A DNA stretch of 64,000 bases from Ceratopteris richardii. Lineage: Eukaryota > Streptophyta > Polypodiopsida > Polypodiales > Pteridaceae. The DNA lies in contig CM035432.1 of the NCBI GenBank assembly GCA_020310875.1, positions 99,528,012 through 99,592,011 on the forward strand, in the 5' to 3' direction. The position numbers and the translations under genes are program-made. The notes beneath the pieces were generated by a model. The model ran no database searches, had not been told where the DNA came from, and saw only the letters and a program-made list of their open reading frames with translations. Of the stretch, positions 20,477 to 32,599 are shown piece after piece (the first letter of the stretch is position 1; every line of letters starts with the position of its first letter).

Positions 20477-21550
20477 TTGAAGGAGATGCAAAGTACAGGG
20501 ATGGTTGCTCATTTGCTTGCATTTTCAGAGTTGCAGGAACCTTGTGAAGCTTGTATGATGGGCAAGCAACCACGAAAGGCATTTCCAAGAGAGACCAGCA
20601 ATCGATCTCAAGCTCCTCTAGAGTTGGTACATGCTGATCTCTGCGGTAAAACGTCTACACCTGCTTTAGGAGGAGCTTTCTACTTTTTGCTGTTAGTCGA
20701 CGATTATAGTAGAAAGATGTGGGTTTATTTCATTCGAGAGAAGGCTGATGCTTTTGAAAAATTTAAAACATGGCATAAGTATGCGGAAAATGAATCAGGA
20801 AGGAAACTGAAGAAGTTCAGAACAGATAGAGGAGGTGAATTCTTGTCAACAGAATTCAATAATTACTATAAGGGGCATGGTGTGAAAAGGCAACTTACCA
20901 CAGCTCATACACCTCAACAAAATGGCGTTGTTGAGCATAGGAATAGGACCGTAGTTGAAATGGCTCATTGTATGTTAAAGGCTCAGGACATGCCTGATTC
21001 ATTATGGGCAGAAGTAGTCAATAGAGTAGTCTACATCCTCAATCAAAGCTACACAAAAGCACTAAAGGGGATGACTCCTCAAGAAGCATATTCTGGTAAA
21101 AAGCCTTCAGTTTTGCATTTCAAAATTTTTGGTTGTTTCTTTTATGCACATATTCCTGATTCAACAAGATCAAAGTTGGATTCAAAAAGCAAAAAGTGTG
21201 TCTTCCTAGGATATAGTGAAGAGTCTAAACCATACAGGTTGTGGGATCCTAAGGCAAGGAAGATTTTTGTCAGCCGAGATGTGGTGTTTCATGAACGACC
21301 ACACTTAGTAGAAGATAAAGGTAAACCTACTATCTCATCAAATGGAGAAATATCTCACCTTGTGCCTATCAAAAGACTGGTTAAAGTTGAGGAGGAGGAA
21401 ACAGATGATGGAGAAATTTCCTCAATAAAAAGCCAACCAGTTGTAGCTGCACAACGTAAGCCACTACCGAAGTGGGCACAACAGCTCTTTGATGATCACA
21501 ATCCACATGTAGATGTACCAGAATCATCCTCTGATGGATTACGAAGATAA
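20477..21550 (+). pseudogene. pol: copia-3 integrase
   Basis: A 357-codon open frame with CEACMMGKQ (zinc cysteines) and catalytic residues D in LVHADLCGK, D in FRTDRGGEF and E in QQNGVVEHRN. PSVLHFKIFGCFFYAHIP and KKCVFLGYSEESKPYRLW follow. The three catalytic residues are intact. A stop at 21548-21550 precedes the RT linker. Confidence 0.9.
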
Positions 21551-23155
21551 AAGAGAATAGAGGAGCAAAGAAGAGCCTCATAACACATTGTTAACATGGC
21601 TCTAATGGCAGATATCATGGGCTTGATTAAGGAACCTACCACCATTGAATAAGCCCTTGATGATCCAGGTTGGAGAGCGGCAATGCAGTCTGAGTATGAT
21701 AGTATACTCAAAATTGATACATGGGATCTAGTCGACTTGCCGCCAAAGAAGAAGGTAATAGGTACTAAATGGATTTGGAAAGATAAGTATAAAGCATATG
21801 GAACATTAGAAAAGTATAAGGCAAGATTAGTTGCACAGGGTTTTTCACAGATCGAAGGATTTGATGTTCAAGAAACTTTTGCACCAACAACACGCATGAC
21901 AACTATTCGGACGGTAATTGCAAAAGCTGCACAAAAGGCCTGGCCTATTTTCTAGGTGGATGTCAAATCTACATTTTTGAATGGTAATCTCAAGGAGGAG
22001 GTACATGTATCTCAACCACCAGGTTTTGAGGTGCCCAATTCAAAAATAAAGTTTGCAAGTTGAAGAAAGCTTTGTATGGACTTAAGCAAGCTCCATGGGC
22101 TTGGTACCAACGGATAGATAATTTTTTCAAAAGTATGGGTTTTGGAAGAAGTACTTTTGATGCTAACTTGTATGTAACGAAAAGGGATAGCAAGCTAGTT
22201 ATTATCATTGTATATGTAGATGATTTGAATTACAGGAGATCATTAGGAAGTCATCAATCACACTCGGATCAGCTTGGGAACTAAGTTTGAAATGATAGAC
22301 TTAGGTCTGCTCCGTTTTGGTCTGGGAATTGAAGTATGGCAAAGGAAGGATGGCATTTTCATCTCACAACAAAAATATGCCAAAGAAATTCTCAAGGCAT
22401 TTGGAATGATGGATTGCAAACTAACTAGCACACCTATGGAGGTAAATCATAAGCTATCTATGGATGATAACATGCCTGATGTAGATGCTAAGAAGTATAG
22501 GAAGCTCGTTGGAAGTCTTATTTTTCTGTGCAACACTAGACAAGACATTTGTTATGATGTTGGAGTGTTAAGCAGGTTTTCCAACAAACCTAAGGAGAGT
22601 CACTGGAATGCTGGAATGCAAATTCTAAGGTACATTGCAAGAACCTTGGATTTTCGTATTTTTTGTACCATAGGCGATCCACTTCAAGGATATTGTGATT
22701 CAGATTGGCCTGGAGATTGTGATTCTAGAAAATCAGTTTCTAGATATTGTTTCTTACTTGGTTCAAGAATATTTTCTTGGGTAAGTAGGAAGCAACCAAC
22801 TCTCGCACTCTCCTCCACTGAAGCACAGTACAAAGTAGCTTGTTTTGCTTCTTGTGAGGCAGTTTGGCTAAGAAGAATTCTTGCAGATCTAGGATTTCCA
22901 TCAAATATGGCGACTGTACTCAAGTGTGATAATCAAAGTTGTATGGCTATTGCAAAGAACCCAGTATTTCATGCTCGCACCAAGCACATAGAAGTACAGT
23001 ACCATTACGTTCGTGAGTTAATTGAACATGAAATTGTGGGGCTAGAATATTGCCCAACAGAGGCGAATTGTGCTGACATATTCACTAAAGCACTTGGAAG
23101 AGAGCAGCTCAACATGCATCTTCAACAGATGGGCATAGGACCAAGAACTACTTGA
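21551..23155 (+). pseudogene. pol: copia-3 RT and RNase H
   Basis: RT entry is WRAAMQSEYDSILKIDTWDL, with KYKARLVAQGFSQIEG. A stop follows after AQKAWPIF (21953-21955), then KKALYGLKQAPWAWYQRID and the polymerase motif VYVDDL, where a small deletion follows directly. A frame change at 22274 leads into LGLLRFGLGIEVW and RNase H (YCDSDWPGDCDSRKS, LSSTEAQYKVACF, CDNQSCMAIAKN, ARTKHIEVQYHYVRE), ending at 23155. Confidence 0.87.
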
Positions 23156-23183
23156 TTTATCATCGGTAAACATTGAGGGGGGG

Positions 23184-23807
23184 TGTTAGTATATGATCAA
23201 TGTCTACCCCTCATGATTGTATACACATTTTGTAAGGCCCCCATTATGAGAAGCCAAGCGTGCATTACGCAATTGATGGGAATCCCAACTTGCATGTTGG
23301 ATGAAGATCATATTGGACCACATAAGGTATTGTAAGGAAAGGAAGTTACGAGGGTCCCCAATTGTGGGGTCCGGGTAACGGTGAGCAGCCCCGGCCGGTG
23401 TGACGATAAAGGGAATATTCCATGGAATATTCCCTATCAGAGTCAGAAATCATTTATATTTGTTAGGTCGGTTCAACCGGCCTAAGCTGTGTATGGCAAT
23501 TACGTGGGCGGTGGCTGCCCACGCTCTACCGCCCATGTATAGCCGTCCACGAAAGGCCACCCATGATCTTATATATACATGACTTCTGCACTACTTGAGA
23601 CATCCAGTTGAGCCAGCATACCTCTACCTTGTATCTCCCTATCTAGAGTTGTCTAGATCACCATTTAAGCTCTATCTTGAGAGCGCACGGGTGGACAATG
23701 CCATCATCTTTGTACTTGCTGTTAGTAGAAAATTGTTGAGATTCTCCTATATCTGTTATCTTCTCTGCTACTACTCTTGTGTTATATTGCGTAACTATTG
23801 TCTTACA
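23184..23807 (+). repeat. copia-3 3' LTR
   Basis: 624 bp, preceded by the purine run TTGAGGGGGGG. The central palindrome extends to 24 bases here (23411-23434). It is shorter than the 5' LTR by one G/C-rich segment. Confidence 0.92.
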
Positions 23808-23812
23808 GATAA

Positions 23813-25237
23813 TGTGATTAAGTTGAGGTTTTACCTCAAGTGTAAATAACCTTATATTCTTTGCTCTTACCACAAATTTGTATTCCTCAAAATCCTCTTT
23901 GGTTGGACTTGGCTTGATATCCTTCATTCACCATCTACCTCACAACTTCTAGGTTCTTGGTGCTGATTGGCATATGCAAATATCCTTTAAGCACTTGAAA
24001 CTTTGATTTCCATCTAACATCACATCTCCAATGTATGTGATATATGCCCTTTGTTGGTTGGAACCTTCATATTTGAAAAGAATACTTTTTTCTAGCTCAT
24101 GATTGTTTCACACATTATGAATGTACCATTTCTTATAGTCACTCGTTTGCATCATTGCCAACAAGTTTCCAATGTCATTTGATGAGGATCTTGAAGCATA
24201 ATTACATGATCTCTATAACGATTGATACTTTTCATTCTGTTTGATCTTCACCTTGATAACATTCCCTCAAAAAATTCCCTTGTTTTCTAGCACGTAAATT
24301 GGTGTCTCTTTGCTGGTTGTATCTTTCTCCTCTTTATGAGATCTCCTCTTCTTCTTGTGTTGGATGAGCAACTCCCTTGATTTTGACTTGAATTTGTCTT
24401 CTACCTATCCCTTATATTAGCTACATAGATGAGTTTGGTTTGGATCCCCTTGGGCCTATCTCCATCAATATTCATCTCTTTACTTACCATGAGGGACGAT
24501 AGGTTATCCCTAAAATATATAAGTGGTTAAAAATTTCCACTTGTCATCTTCATTGAGCCCACTAAGAGCATATGCCATAAGATATATCTTGAACAATGTG
24601 ACTACCACTTGAACTCCATGCATCATTGAGCTCCTTGAACTTTAGAATTTATTGATTGATGTTGTTATTGAGGGATATACTAAGTATTGAAGTGGAATAT
24701 CATCTCTCTTGGGTCTCCCATACCTTCATATTAGTGTCTAGTTCTTGGACGTGATCATGGTATTGCTAAAATATTGAGAAAGAATGATTATGACCTTCTT
24801 ATCCCTTTCATTCCACTTTTTGAATGCCCTTAATTGATCATTGTTAGGGTGCTCTCCAAGTCCTGGCGTTGATTTTGAGTCACTAGTCAACCCCCACAAT
24901 TTGTTTTCCATGAGGAATCTAGATATCCAAAACTTCCATGCTTGATAGTTGCTTTTATCTTGATTCTCAATCTGTGCTTCCAATTTTTCCATTGTGCCTT
25001 TGTCTAAATTTGGATAGCTCTTAAATGCACTTCAAGAGGATTTGAGTGTAAATCTTGGGTATTATCTCTACGAACTCCAAGATTTGAGGCACACTAATTG
25101 ATATCTTTCTTTCCTCTTAAATCTACTCCTACATGATTCTTAAAAGTGAAACTTATTCACTTTTCGGCTTGCAAAAGGTTATGGTAGCTCCAAGACTTGA
25201 TCCCTACTCTTTGAGGCTTAAGATGATGGTCCAACTC
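23813..25237 (-). pseudogene. gag: copia-2 gag and pre-integrase remains
   Basis: The clear part is 24738-24992: NYQAWKFWISRFLMENKLWG, then KKWNERDKKVIIILSQYFSNTM, a UBN2-type gag N-terminus in minus orientation. Towards 23813 only decayed gag C-terminus, protease and pre-integrase coding is suspected. Many stops. Confidence 0.72.
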
Positions 25238-25250
25238 TCTCTGATACCAT
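25238..25250 (-). other. copia-2 primer-binding site
   Basis: Complement of CTCTGATACCAT, giving TGGTATCAGAG directly beside the right LTR. It fixes the element's orientation as minus. Confidence 0.85.
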
Positions 25251-25843
25251 TGTTGGAACTTCCAATGATATGCAGCATGGTAAAAACTTCCACTATATTC
25301 TTTTGGCAAGCACTATTAGTAACAAAATTCTATTTTCTAAAAAATCACTAAAAATTTGAGCCTAAGACTTGGTGCCACTTTTGAGGATAATAATGAGGCA
25401 TCTACAAAAATTAAGAATTACATCAAAATGATACAAGAAGAAGGAGAAACTTTTACTTTGACTTAGAGCTAGTGAGATACAAAATAAACACAATAGTCTA
25501 TGAGCTCTCGATACTCAAATTTTGAAAGGAAGTAGGTAGCAGGCTAGTTGAGGATGTGCTTGCTTATACTCACAACTAGTTGATTAGCTTGGTTAAACTA
25601 ATGTTCTTGATTTTCCATGAGTTATTTGACTTATAAAGGTTTCAAATTATGCCTAATTAGAGCTACCTTTTCCTACAGTCTAGTGCACTACTTTTGGTTG
25701 TGATTGAAAGAAAAATTGGTGGGGATCTTGATTTCAATCATTTACTATTTAGGAATTGTAGCTTTGGTTCTTTTGTTTAATGATACACATGTCAACAAAT
25801 GATTAGACTTGAAGCTCCTAAGGTTCAAGCTTGATTTCCAACA
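25251..25843 (-). repeat. copia-2 5' LTR (right copy)
   Basis: TGTTGG...TTTCCAACA, 593 bp, matching 7830-8418 with many differences. No matching 5-base duplication was found outside it. Confidence 0.8.
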
Positions 25844-26230
25844 TACAATATAATAAAAATATGTTTAAGTGAAAAAATAGTTAAATGAAAGGAGCCTTCA
25901 AAGAGTAAAGGAATAAAGGCAAGAATATAATTCAAAATGCAAAAAGATCAAGATTTGGAGATTTTAAAAATAAATAAATAAAAAGAAATTAAAGGAAGTC
26001 TGGATGAAGCCTAATCTCCCTTAGTTGAATTGATAAAAGAACAAATATACAGTGAATGGGCTTAGTGCCCTTGGGATTCCTTGTGTCCCACAAAGCAGGG
26101 GTAGGACTGTCCATAGGTGTAATAGATATGATGGTCTAAAACTAGTAAGAGACCTATGATTTGGTGGGTGAATAATAGTTTAAAGCGAGTTACTAAGAAG
26201 GTTGATTATTCTTTTATCACCCTCATGAGC
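25844..26230. other. unassigned AT-rich DNA
   Basis: A-rich stretch, then sequence I cannot assign. No coding, RNA or repeat signal. Confidence 0.3.
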
Positions 26231-27315
26231 GATCCACTTGCTCTCAATATTTTTGTTTTCCAAGAAAAACATCCTATGGTGTCTGAATGGTGGTGTTTTT
26301 TTACAGTTGCATATTCTTTTACCTAACAAACCTAGGATTTTTCAATCGAATATCCTTTTGGATGGGCATCAAAGTTGATCACACATCTTTCTTTCCATAT
26401 CTTCAAGCGTTTCCACTTTGATGGCATTCCAGAAGGTAGAAGAGAAACCAATTATTTCACCAAGTAATCCTTGTTTCTAGTTGATTTGCCTTTGTAAACT
26501 CAAAATCCTAATAAGAAATTGCCATATCTTGTAGCTTCTTGGGCACAAGAAGAAGAGATGGCCAAGGTCCTCTTTGCTCCGTAGGAAATGCTTGCACTAG
26601 TAAGGGGCTCCGTAGATTTAATTAGCTTTGGCATTGACCCAAATTCCACCATGGAGGATTTTCCACATAAGGACTAATTTTTTGTTCACAATGAGAGGAT
26701 GCCATAGGCTCCCACACATAAATTTCCATCTGATGCTAGACCAGTTCATGCACCATCTCCTATTAAGGGAGATTTGCAAGTCAAGTTTCTTATGGATCCT
26801 CAAAGTTATCGTTGGTCCATCTTAACCCTTCAATTTGGGGCAGGTCATTCCTGAGAAGGACACGTCTTTGAGTTATCCTAAGCATTGGTTTTGTGTTTGA
26901 GGAGGCACCAATCATCGTAGTCAACTCTCCAAACAAGGTCTATGTACTCAAATCTTATCCAATGACCTCTCTCATGGATCTAGAGATGTTTCCATTAACG
27001 AAATACTTTGTTCCATAGCTTCTTTGCTCTTTGGATGTTCTCCAAGTCAACTTATTTGATTGACTTAATATGAAACCAAATACAATCATTTTGCCTAATA
27101 CTAGCCACCCACTTCCAATCTTCATTAACCTTGGTATATGGTTTCATCTTGTTCCAACCATTCCATATGGAGGAAACAAAGTCTGAATGTTTTGGAGTCA
27201 CCGAATGCTGAGAAAACATCAAGAAGAGCAGATCGAGATCCTTCCACCTAGGGATTCCCGTAAGCGTAAAAGAGGATTTATTCGTGAGAATTGGGTTCAA
27301 AGTTTCCACTTATTA
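26231..27315 (-). pseudogene. LINE (non-LTR retrotransposon) 3' ORF2 fragment, copy 1
   Basis: Minus-strand reading yields the post-RT region: GIPRWKDLDLL, WNGWNKMKPYTKVNEDWKW, WIRFEYIDL and VDYDDWCLL. The zf-RVT-like part follows: IRWKFMCGSLWHPLIVNKKL, VLMWKILHGGIW and HLFFLCPRSYKIW. The parts occur in the same order as at 54970-56341 on the plus strand, so both come from one LINE family. Stops and frameshifts make it nonfunctional. No poly(A) tail or target duplication was found. Confidence 0.72.
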
Positions 27316-28636
27316 TCTTTTAATTTTCTTTTTGATGAGGTGCATTTAGTGTTTCTAAATGGAAGAACATATTTGTTTGTGAGATCTTTATATAGCCTTT
27401 AACTTCTTGACATAGTATATGCACTTGTCTAAGGAAGAATTGTACTCACATTTTGTTAAACAAAAGCCATTGAAAAATTAGAGGAAATTACACAATTTAG
27501 TGAAGGATAGAATAGGGTGTAGAAAATGATAGATCTCCAATCAAAGTAGAGTTATCCTTATGAAGAGATTTATTAGTATAACTGGAAGAGAATTATGTTG
27601 AGAATCGAGATAAATTCAATTTGGACAAACATAACTGATGGTGTCTCAATTTTTTCCTTACATGTTTTAAGGGAAGATGTATAAGTTATTTTTTTCCAAA
27701 TCGTCACATTGATTGTCACAAGCATTAGTGAAGATAAACTGAATATTTTTCTATCCAAAGAAAATTGAGATGAGATGAAATCCACTATATAAAGCCCATG
27801 TGTTATTGGATGCTAGGTGATCCATATAACCAAAGCGTAGGAGGTGAATTTATTCCTCAATATATGGGAGAAAACACATTTACATGTAGTTTTTTGTATT
27901 ATAAGTTGATTTCAAACTCATTTAGATATTGAGATATATATATATTTGTTCTCTCTCCCTCTCGATTTTCCAATGTTTCAATGTTTTTTATACCACATTT
28001 TTTAGCCTAGTCATCTAGTTTGGTATCCAATCATCTAGTCCATGACTACATATATGATGTAGTAGTGCATTATTGGCTAGCGCGAGTTGTCGATGATTAT
28101 GAAATGAGATCGTAATCTTGTATTTAGAAGATGGAAGCTACAAAAAATCAACTTAAAACTCTTTGATCTATAAAGAAGAGAGAGAGTGTTCTTGATTGCC
28201 GAGGTGAATTAACAGAGGTGGAAAAATTGAAGGAAGAAGATTTGATGACTGTTCTATGACTTGCAAGACTTACTGACACTTGTGAAGGCATTCAATCCTC
28301 CTAGAGAAAAATTAAGAGAGAGAAACACTTGATCTTGGAAGTAAGAGGTCAAGAAAAGAAGAAAACTTCCTTGTAAGAGGTGATTCACCAATTTTTCTTG
28401 TCGATTCTGATGCCTTATGATCATCATCATAGGAAGCTAACAAAGGGAAACTTTCTTGATCAGCACTTTGGTTGGATATGAAATTCCTACTCGGTTTGTT
28501 AACAAATTCTTTCAACCATCCATCAAGTATAAATCATTGGACTTTGGATTGATGGGTGGGCATTTGTGAATATGGCAATTCAAGTATCAAAATTTGAATT
28601 ACATAGAGAAGTAGCATATCAGACGCTTCAAAACTT
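27316..28636. other. no recognised feature
   Basis: AT-rich sequence with only short ORFs (for example minus 28312-28515, unlike any family I know). A (TA)n-like stretch lies near 27936-27950. Confidence 0.3.
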
Positions 28637-28790
28637 TTATTATCCTTGAATTTAGTAAAGAAGATATGGTTGTGTGCCTTATTGTGGGGATAAAAGTCAA
28701 TGATAAGAGTTTTCATTATTCTTGAATTTAGTAAAGAAGATATGGTTGTGTGCCTTGGTGTGGGGATAAAAGTCAACGATAAAGTCACTG
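28637..28790. repeat. two-copy tandem repeat, 76-bp period
   Basis: The block TTGAATTTAGTAAAGAAGAT...GGGGATAAAAGTCAA occurs at about 28646-28703 and again at about 28722-28779, nearly identical. It is too short to be an element on its own. Confidence 0.85.
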
Positions 28791-29052
28791 ATACCTCAAA
28801 TTAAGTGGGAAAAAAATTATGTATGTTAATTTTTCACATATCTAAGAAAGACCTACACTCACGTTTCATTAAAAAATAAGCACTAAAAAGGATACCTTAA
28901 AGGAGAGACGAGGTTGTTTGAAACAATCTATTATCAATTGGAATAGATTTCTTCTTTGCACCGAAATAGAATTATTCCTAGCATTTTTCTATTCCATTGA
29001 TTGGATCTTCTTGCATCATATTGGAGTATCCATCTTAGTGCAATTGGAATAC

Positions 29053-29270
29053 ATGTATGTATGTTTGTATGTATGCATGCATGTATGTATGTATGTACGT
29101 ATGTATGTATGTATGTAGATATGTAGGTATTTATGTATATATATGTATGTATGTATGAATGCATGTACGTATGTATGTACATGCAGTATGTATGTATGTA
29201 TGTATGTACCTACGTAAGTATGCATGTATATTTTTTTACGATTGTATGTATGTATGTTTAATTAAAATTC
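29053..29270. repeat. (ATGT)n microsatellite, imperfect
   Basis: About 220 bases of ATGT/GTAT repeats with CATG, TACG and GTAGAT variants. The Tyr/Met or His/Ile-rich ORFs on both strands are products of the repeat, not genes. Confidence 0.95.
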
Positions 29271-29467
29271 ATGATTAATATAGGAGGAGGAAAGCATTGT
29301 GATCCATGTTGCTTGTTGTATAAGTGATTGGTATATGTGCCATTTTTGTACTAGTACTGAAGTTTGTGTTCATGTGCATAGAAGAGATGGAGAAAGCCTT
29401 ATTATTAAGAAGTTTAGCTTCAACTATTTCTAAGTATTTTTAGTAAAAAAAACAGTCATATGTTTGT

Positions 29468-29472
29468 ATGAT

Positions 29473-29504
<32 letters not shown>

Positions 29505-29524
29505 TGTATGTATGTATGTATGTA
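29468..29524. repeat. (TATG)n microsatellite
   Basis: About 14 nearly perfect TATG units, 200 bases after the larger ATGT block. Confidence 0.95.
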
Positions 29525-29621
29525 GAAGAAACAGTCATGATTGATGGAGTAAAAAGAACTAAGATTATCTGTATCATGTTTGTGTGTCATTTTCTATTTG
29601 ATATTGATAACTGTGTTTACA

Positions 29622-29776
<155 letters not shown>

Positions 29777-30130
29777 AGAGGAAGCTTGAAAGCTTCACAA
29801 TTAAAATCTTAACTTTAATTAAAACTTTGTTTTAATGTTTGAAGAAAAAATTTGTGAGTCTCTTATGCGATGCTAAATTCAAATAAAATATGTCATTGAT
29901 TAAGTGACATTACAATTTTTTCCTTATTAAGTGGTGCCATTATTTTAACATGATCAACTTTTTTTTAACTTTCAAAAAACAATTGTAGTGATATGATGTT
30001 TTCACTTAATGATGCATTTGATAGAGAATTAAATTAAAACTTTTCAAAACTTATACAAGACAATAAGAGCTATGCAACAAGATTTAAATCATCTTAAATG
30101 GATATTCCAGTTGGGAGAGCCATCCTCTAC
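29777..30130. other. no recognised feature
   Basis: AT-rich flank between the microsatellites and the LTR-like block. Confidence 0.3.
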
Positions 30131-30600
30131 AAGGCAGGTGTTAGCGGCCGTCGGATTGGAAATGTATAACTGAAATCTTGTTTCACACGTGCAAAAGGTT
30201 GTTACGCAGACACGTTGTATTCTTTTATAAAGCAATGAAAAGAGATGCTCAGTGACGTTCGAGAGATCACCAGACTGTCTGTCTGGGTGATTTGTCTGTA
30301 GCGTTACTGTGTGTCGAGTTGGTTAATTCAGAGTATCTTGTCTAGTTTCTGAGTATTCTGTGTGTATTTGTGTTTCGCCTTGTCTGTTGTCTGTTGGTAT
30401 CCATTGCGGTTGTGAGTCTCAGTTAGTTCGCTTATCATGTTGTCTCTTTTCTTGGAATGTTCTGCAAGTGTATGGCGAAGTCTGTGCAGTTGTGGTAACT
30501 CTTCTGGTATTCGTCAAACGAATACGCGATCCTTTGTCGACCGGAACCTGAGTGATCATCCCTCCAATTCTTAGTAGCTATCCTCAACCTACAGAAACGT
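30131..30600 (+). repeat. possible solo LTR
   Basis: Composition changes sharply at TGTTAGCGGCCG. A TATA-like TTTTATAAAG (about 30222) is followed by a GT/TC-rich stretch, as in the R/U5 part of plant LTRs. Neither a clear CA end nor a target duplication could be fixed, so the right boundary is a guess. Confidence 0.35.
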
Positions 30601-31535
30601 ACTTATGGAATATCTCGTCCCTTCTACTCCACCATAGACTGCGAAAATAGATGAGATTGGCCTTTCATATTGGCCATGGACTGATTTTGTGTAAGGATTA
30701 TTTATATTGTAGAGAGTGAGATCTAACTTGATCTGTCTTGTGTACATAAGACATATGTTCCTTGCATGAATAAAATTATCTTTTGATGCAAGATTCTTGA
30801 ATCCTTAAAGAAATCTAGTCTCTGACAAATGTATATCTTTTTCACTGTTAGCGAGGTATGAATCGGCCTTTGAATGTGGGCTTGGAGGAATAAAACTGTT
30901 AGCAAGGTAATAAAACTCTGCTGAGATGTCCAAATCAAGTGGTTATTAAGCCTAATGAAAGCTTGAGGAAGCTGCATTGTACATTGTATTGTAATATTGT
31001 TCCTCTTGAACCCCTTGGAAGTCCTTTGTGCTTTAGATTATTTTCTCTTTCCCATAATTTTTCTCTAGTTAACTACTTGAGCTCAATACTTTCTTTTTTG
31101 TAGAATCTACAATCAATTCACATGTTACTTTAGAAAGGAATATTCATATTCATAACACCCGTAGTATATAAGTATGCGAAATTTATGAGTATATTCATCT
31201 AAGGTAAAACAAAATTGATTTATCTATCTATTTATGCTCTAGAAATATTTGATAAGAAGATTTAGAGAATGGGATGAAAGGAATACAAAGATCATATACA
31301 TTATTTCTTAGCATATCAATAAAGAATACAAGAGAAACTATAAAAAAATTTAACTTTCTACAATATTATTCTTTCGATCAAAACATTTTTTTATCAATAT
31401 ATTATTTAATCAAAAAAAAATTTGATTGGATAACTTTTTTCTAGATAAAAACTATTTGTGATTGAATGTATTTATTTGAACAAAAGATTTTGATGAAAGT
31501 AATATTTGATCAAAAGCCTTTTAGTTTGTGTTGAT
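30601..31535. other. no recognised feature
   Basis: Increasingly AT-rich sequence with only short ORFs on either strand. Confidence 0.3.
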
Positions 31536-32560
31536 ATATTTCAGTAGTGATGTGTGCAAACACACTTAGAGGTATCGGGGCACTTTTTTTCCTCTTTAAG
31601 AGGTTTTTTCCCAGGTTTGTATATATGCCTATAACCCTAACATGTGATTTCTCTTTGCACATTCACTTGATAATACATTCAGTGTTGTGTGTTGTGCTCC
31701 AAGCTTCTTCTTCTTCCTTGTGCTATTTGCATTCTTCCACAAACCTAAAACTCCAACATTTTGTATCGGAGTAGGTTGCCGCTTCATCTATGGCATCATC
31801 AACACCCCATTGGTCATAGTATCAAAATCACATGAAAATTGGAGAGCATACTCAAAGTGATTAGGAGTTCAAAATGGCTTTGTTATGTGGCATCAAAATT
31901 TTCATCTAAGCTCATTTCAACCTTCAAATGCACTATCACAGTGGTTGTGCACGCAATTTTATCTTTTTGTGCCAAACATATATACAAGTTTGGGTCCGCC
32001 AATACAAACGCATCAAAGTCTACTCGAGGTTTAGCAGAGCTCGAGAGGATGGTTTTGTTCAACTTTTTGAGATACAATCATTTTTCTGCATCAAGGTATT
32101 TAGTCAGTGGCCATGGCTGAAAGCAATGATGTATTATGTATGTTGGCTGTTGAGGACAAGCTGGATGGTACTAATTACCTATTATGGGAATATATGATGT
32201 GTCATGTATTGGTAGAAAAAGGGCTATGGAATATTGTGTACGGTATTGAGAAACACCCTACTACACGTATGAATATAGTTATTAAAGGTGATGGAGATGG
32301 CATTGAAGATGATGATCTTTAGATTCATCTTCATGTTGTAGTTCATGTTGCACCTACTATAGAGCAACCTTGATGGGATGGCAGAGATGCTCAAGCACAT
32401 GCATTGATAGACTTGTCTATCAAATGTCCCATTATCCCTTATATTCACTCTTGCAAGGAAAGAATCAGAATTACAATTTACTACTTGGGCGAACTTAGTT
32501 AAGAAACACCAAGGTATGACACAATTGGGACACGAAGATCATTACATTTTGGAAAGGACA
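31536..32560 (+). pseudogene. gag: degraded copia 5' end: LTR tail, primer site, gag
   Basis: LTR-like sequence (31536-31758) ends CCAACA followed by TTTTGTATCGGAGTAGG, a decayed initiator-Met tRNA primer site. Gag codons follow at 32107: DKLDGTNYLLWEYMMCHVLV, EKGLWNIVYGIE and DAQAHALIDLSIKCP. Stops occur at 32320 and beyond. The LTR's left end is uncertain. Confidence 0.62.
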
Positions 32561-32599
32561 TGCAAAGTTTTCAGTTTAGTTAGACGATGAACAATACTA

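Larger units (their letters stand above)
18340..23807 (+). mobile_element. copia-3: plus-strand Ty1/copia nested in copia-2
   Basis: LTRs lie at 18340-19000 and 23184-23807 with the perfect duplication GATAA (18335-18339, 23808-23812). The primer site TGGTACCAGAGCC starts directly after the 5' LTR, and a G-run precedes the 3' LTR. Full domain order is present, but with several stops and frame slips. It inserted into the integrase/pre-integrase region of copia-2. Confidence 0.94.
7830..25843 (-). mobile_element. copia-2: old minus-strand Ty1/copia carrying two nested elements
   Basis: Related LTRs lie at 7830-8418 and 25251-25843, with a primer site facing the right LTR. Internal coding remains appear in three blocks in minus order: gag/pre-integrase 23813-25250, integrase 17688-18334, RT/RNase H 8419-10569. 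Removing gypsy-1 and copia-3 leaves about 5.4 kb, a normal copia size. LTR similarity is clearly reduced and no matching target duplication is visible (ATGAT on the left, TACAA on the right), so it is old or one end has been altered. All frames are shattered. Confidence 0.8.

Noticed and set aside
28918..29225. Met/Tyr/Val- and His/Thr/Tyr-rich ORFs on both strands
   Set aside because: Products of the (ATGT)n microsatellite.
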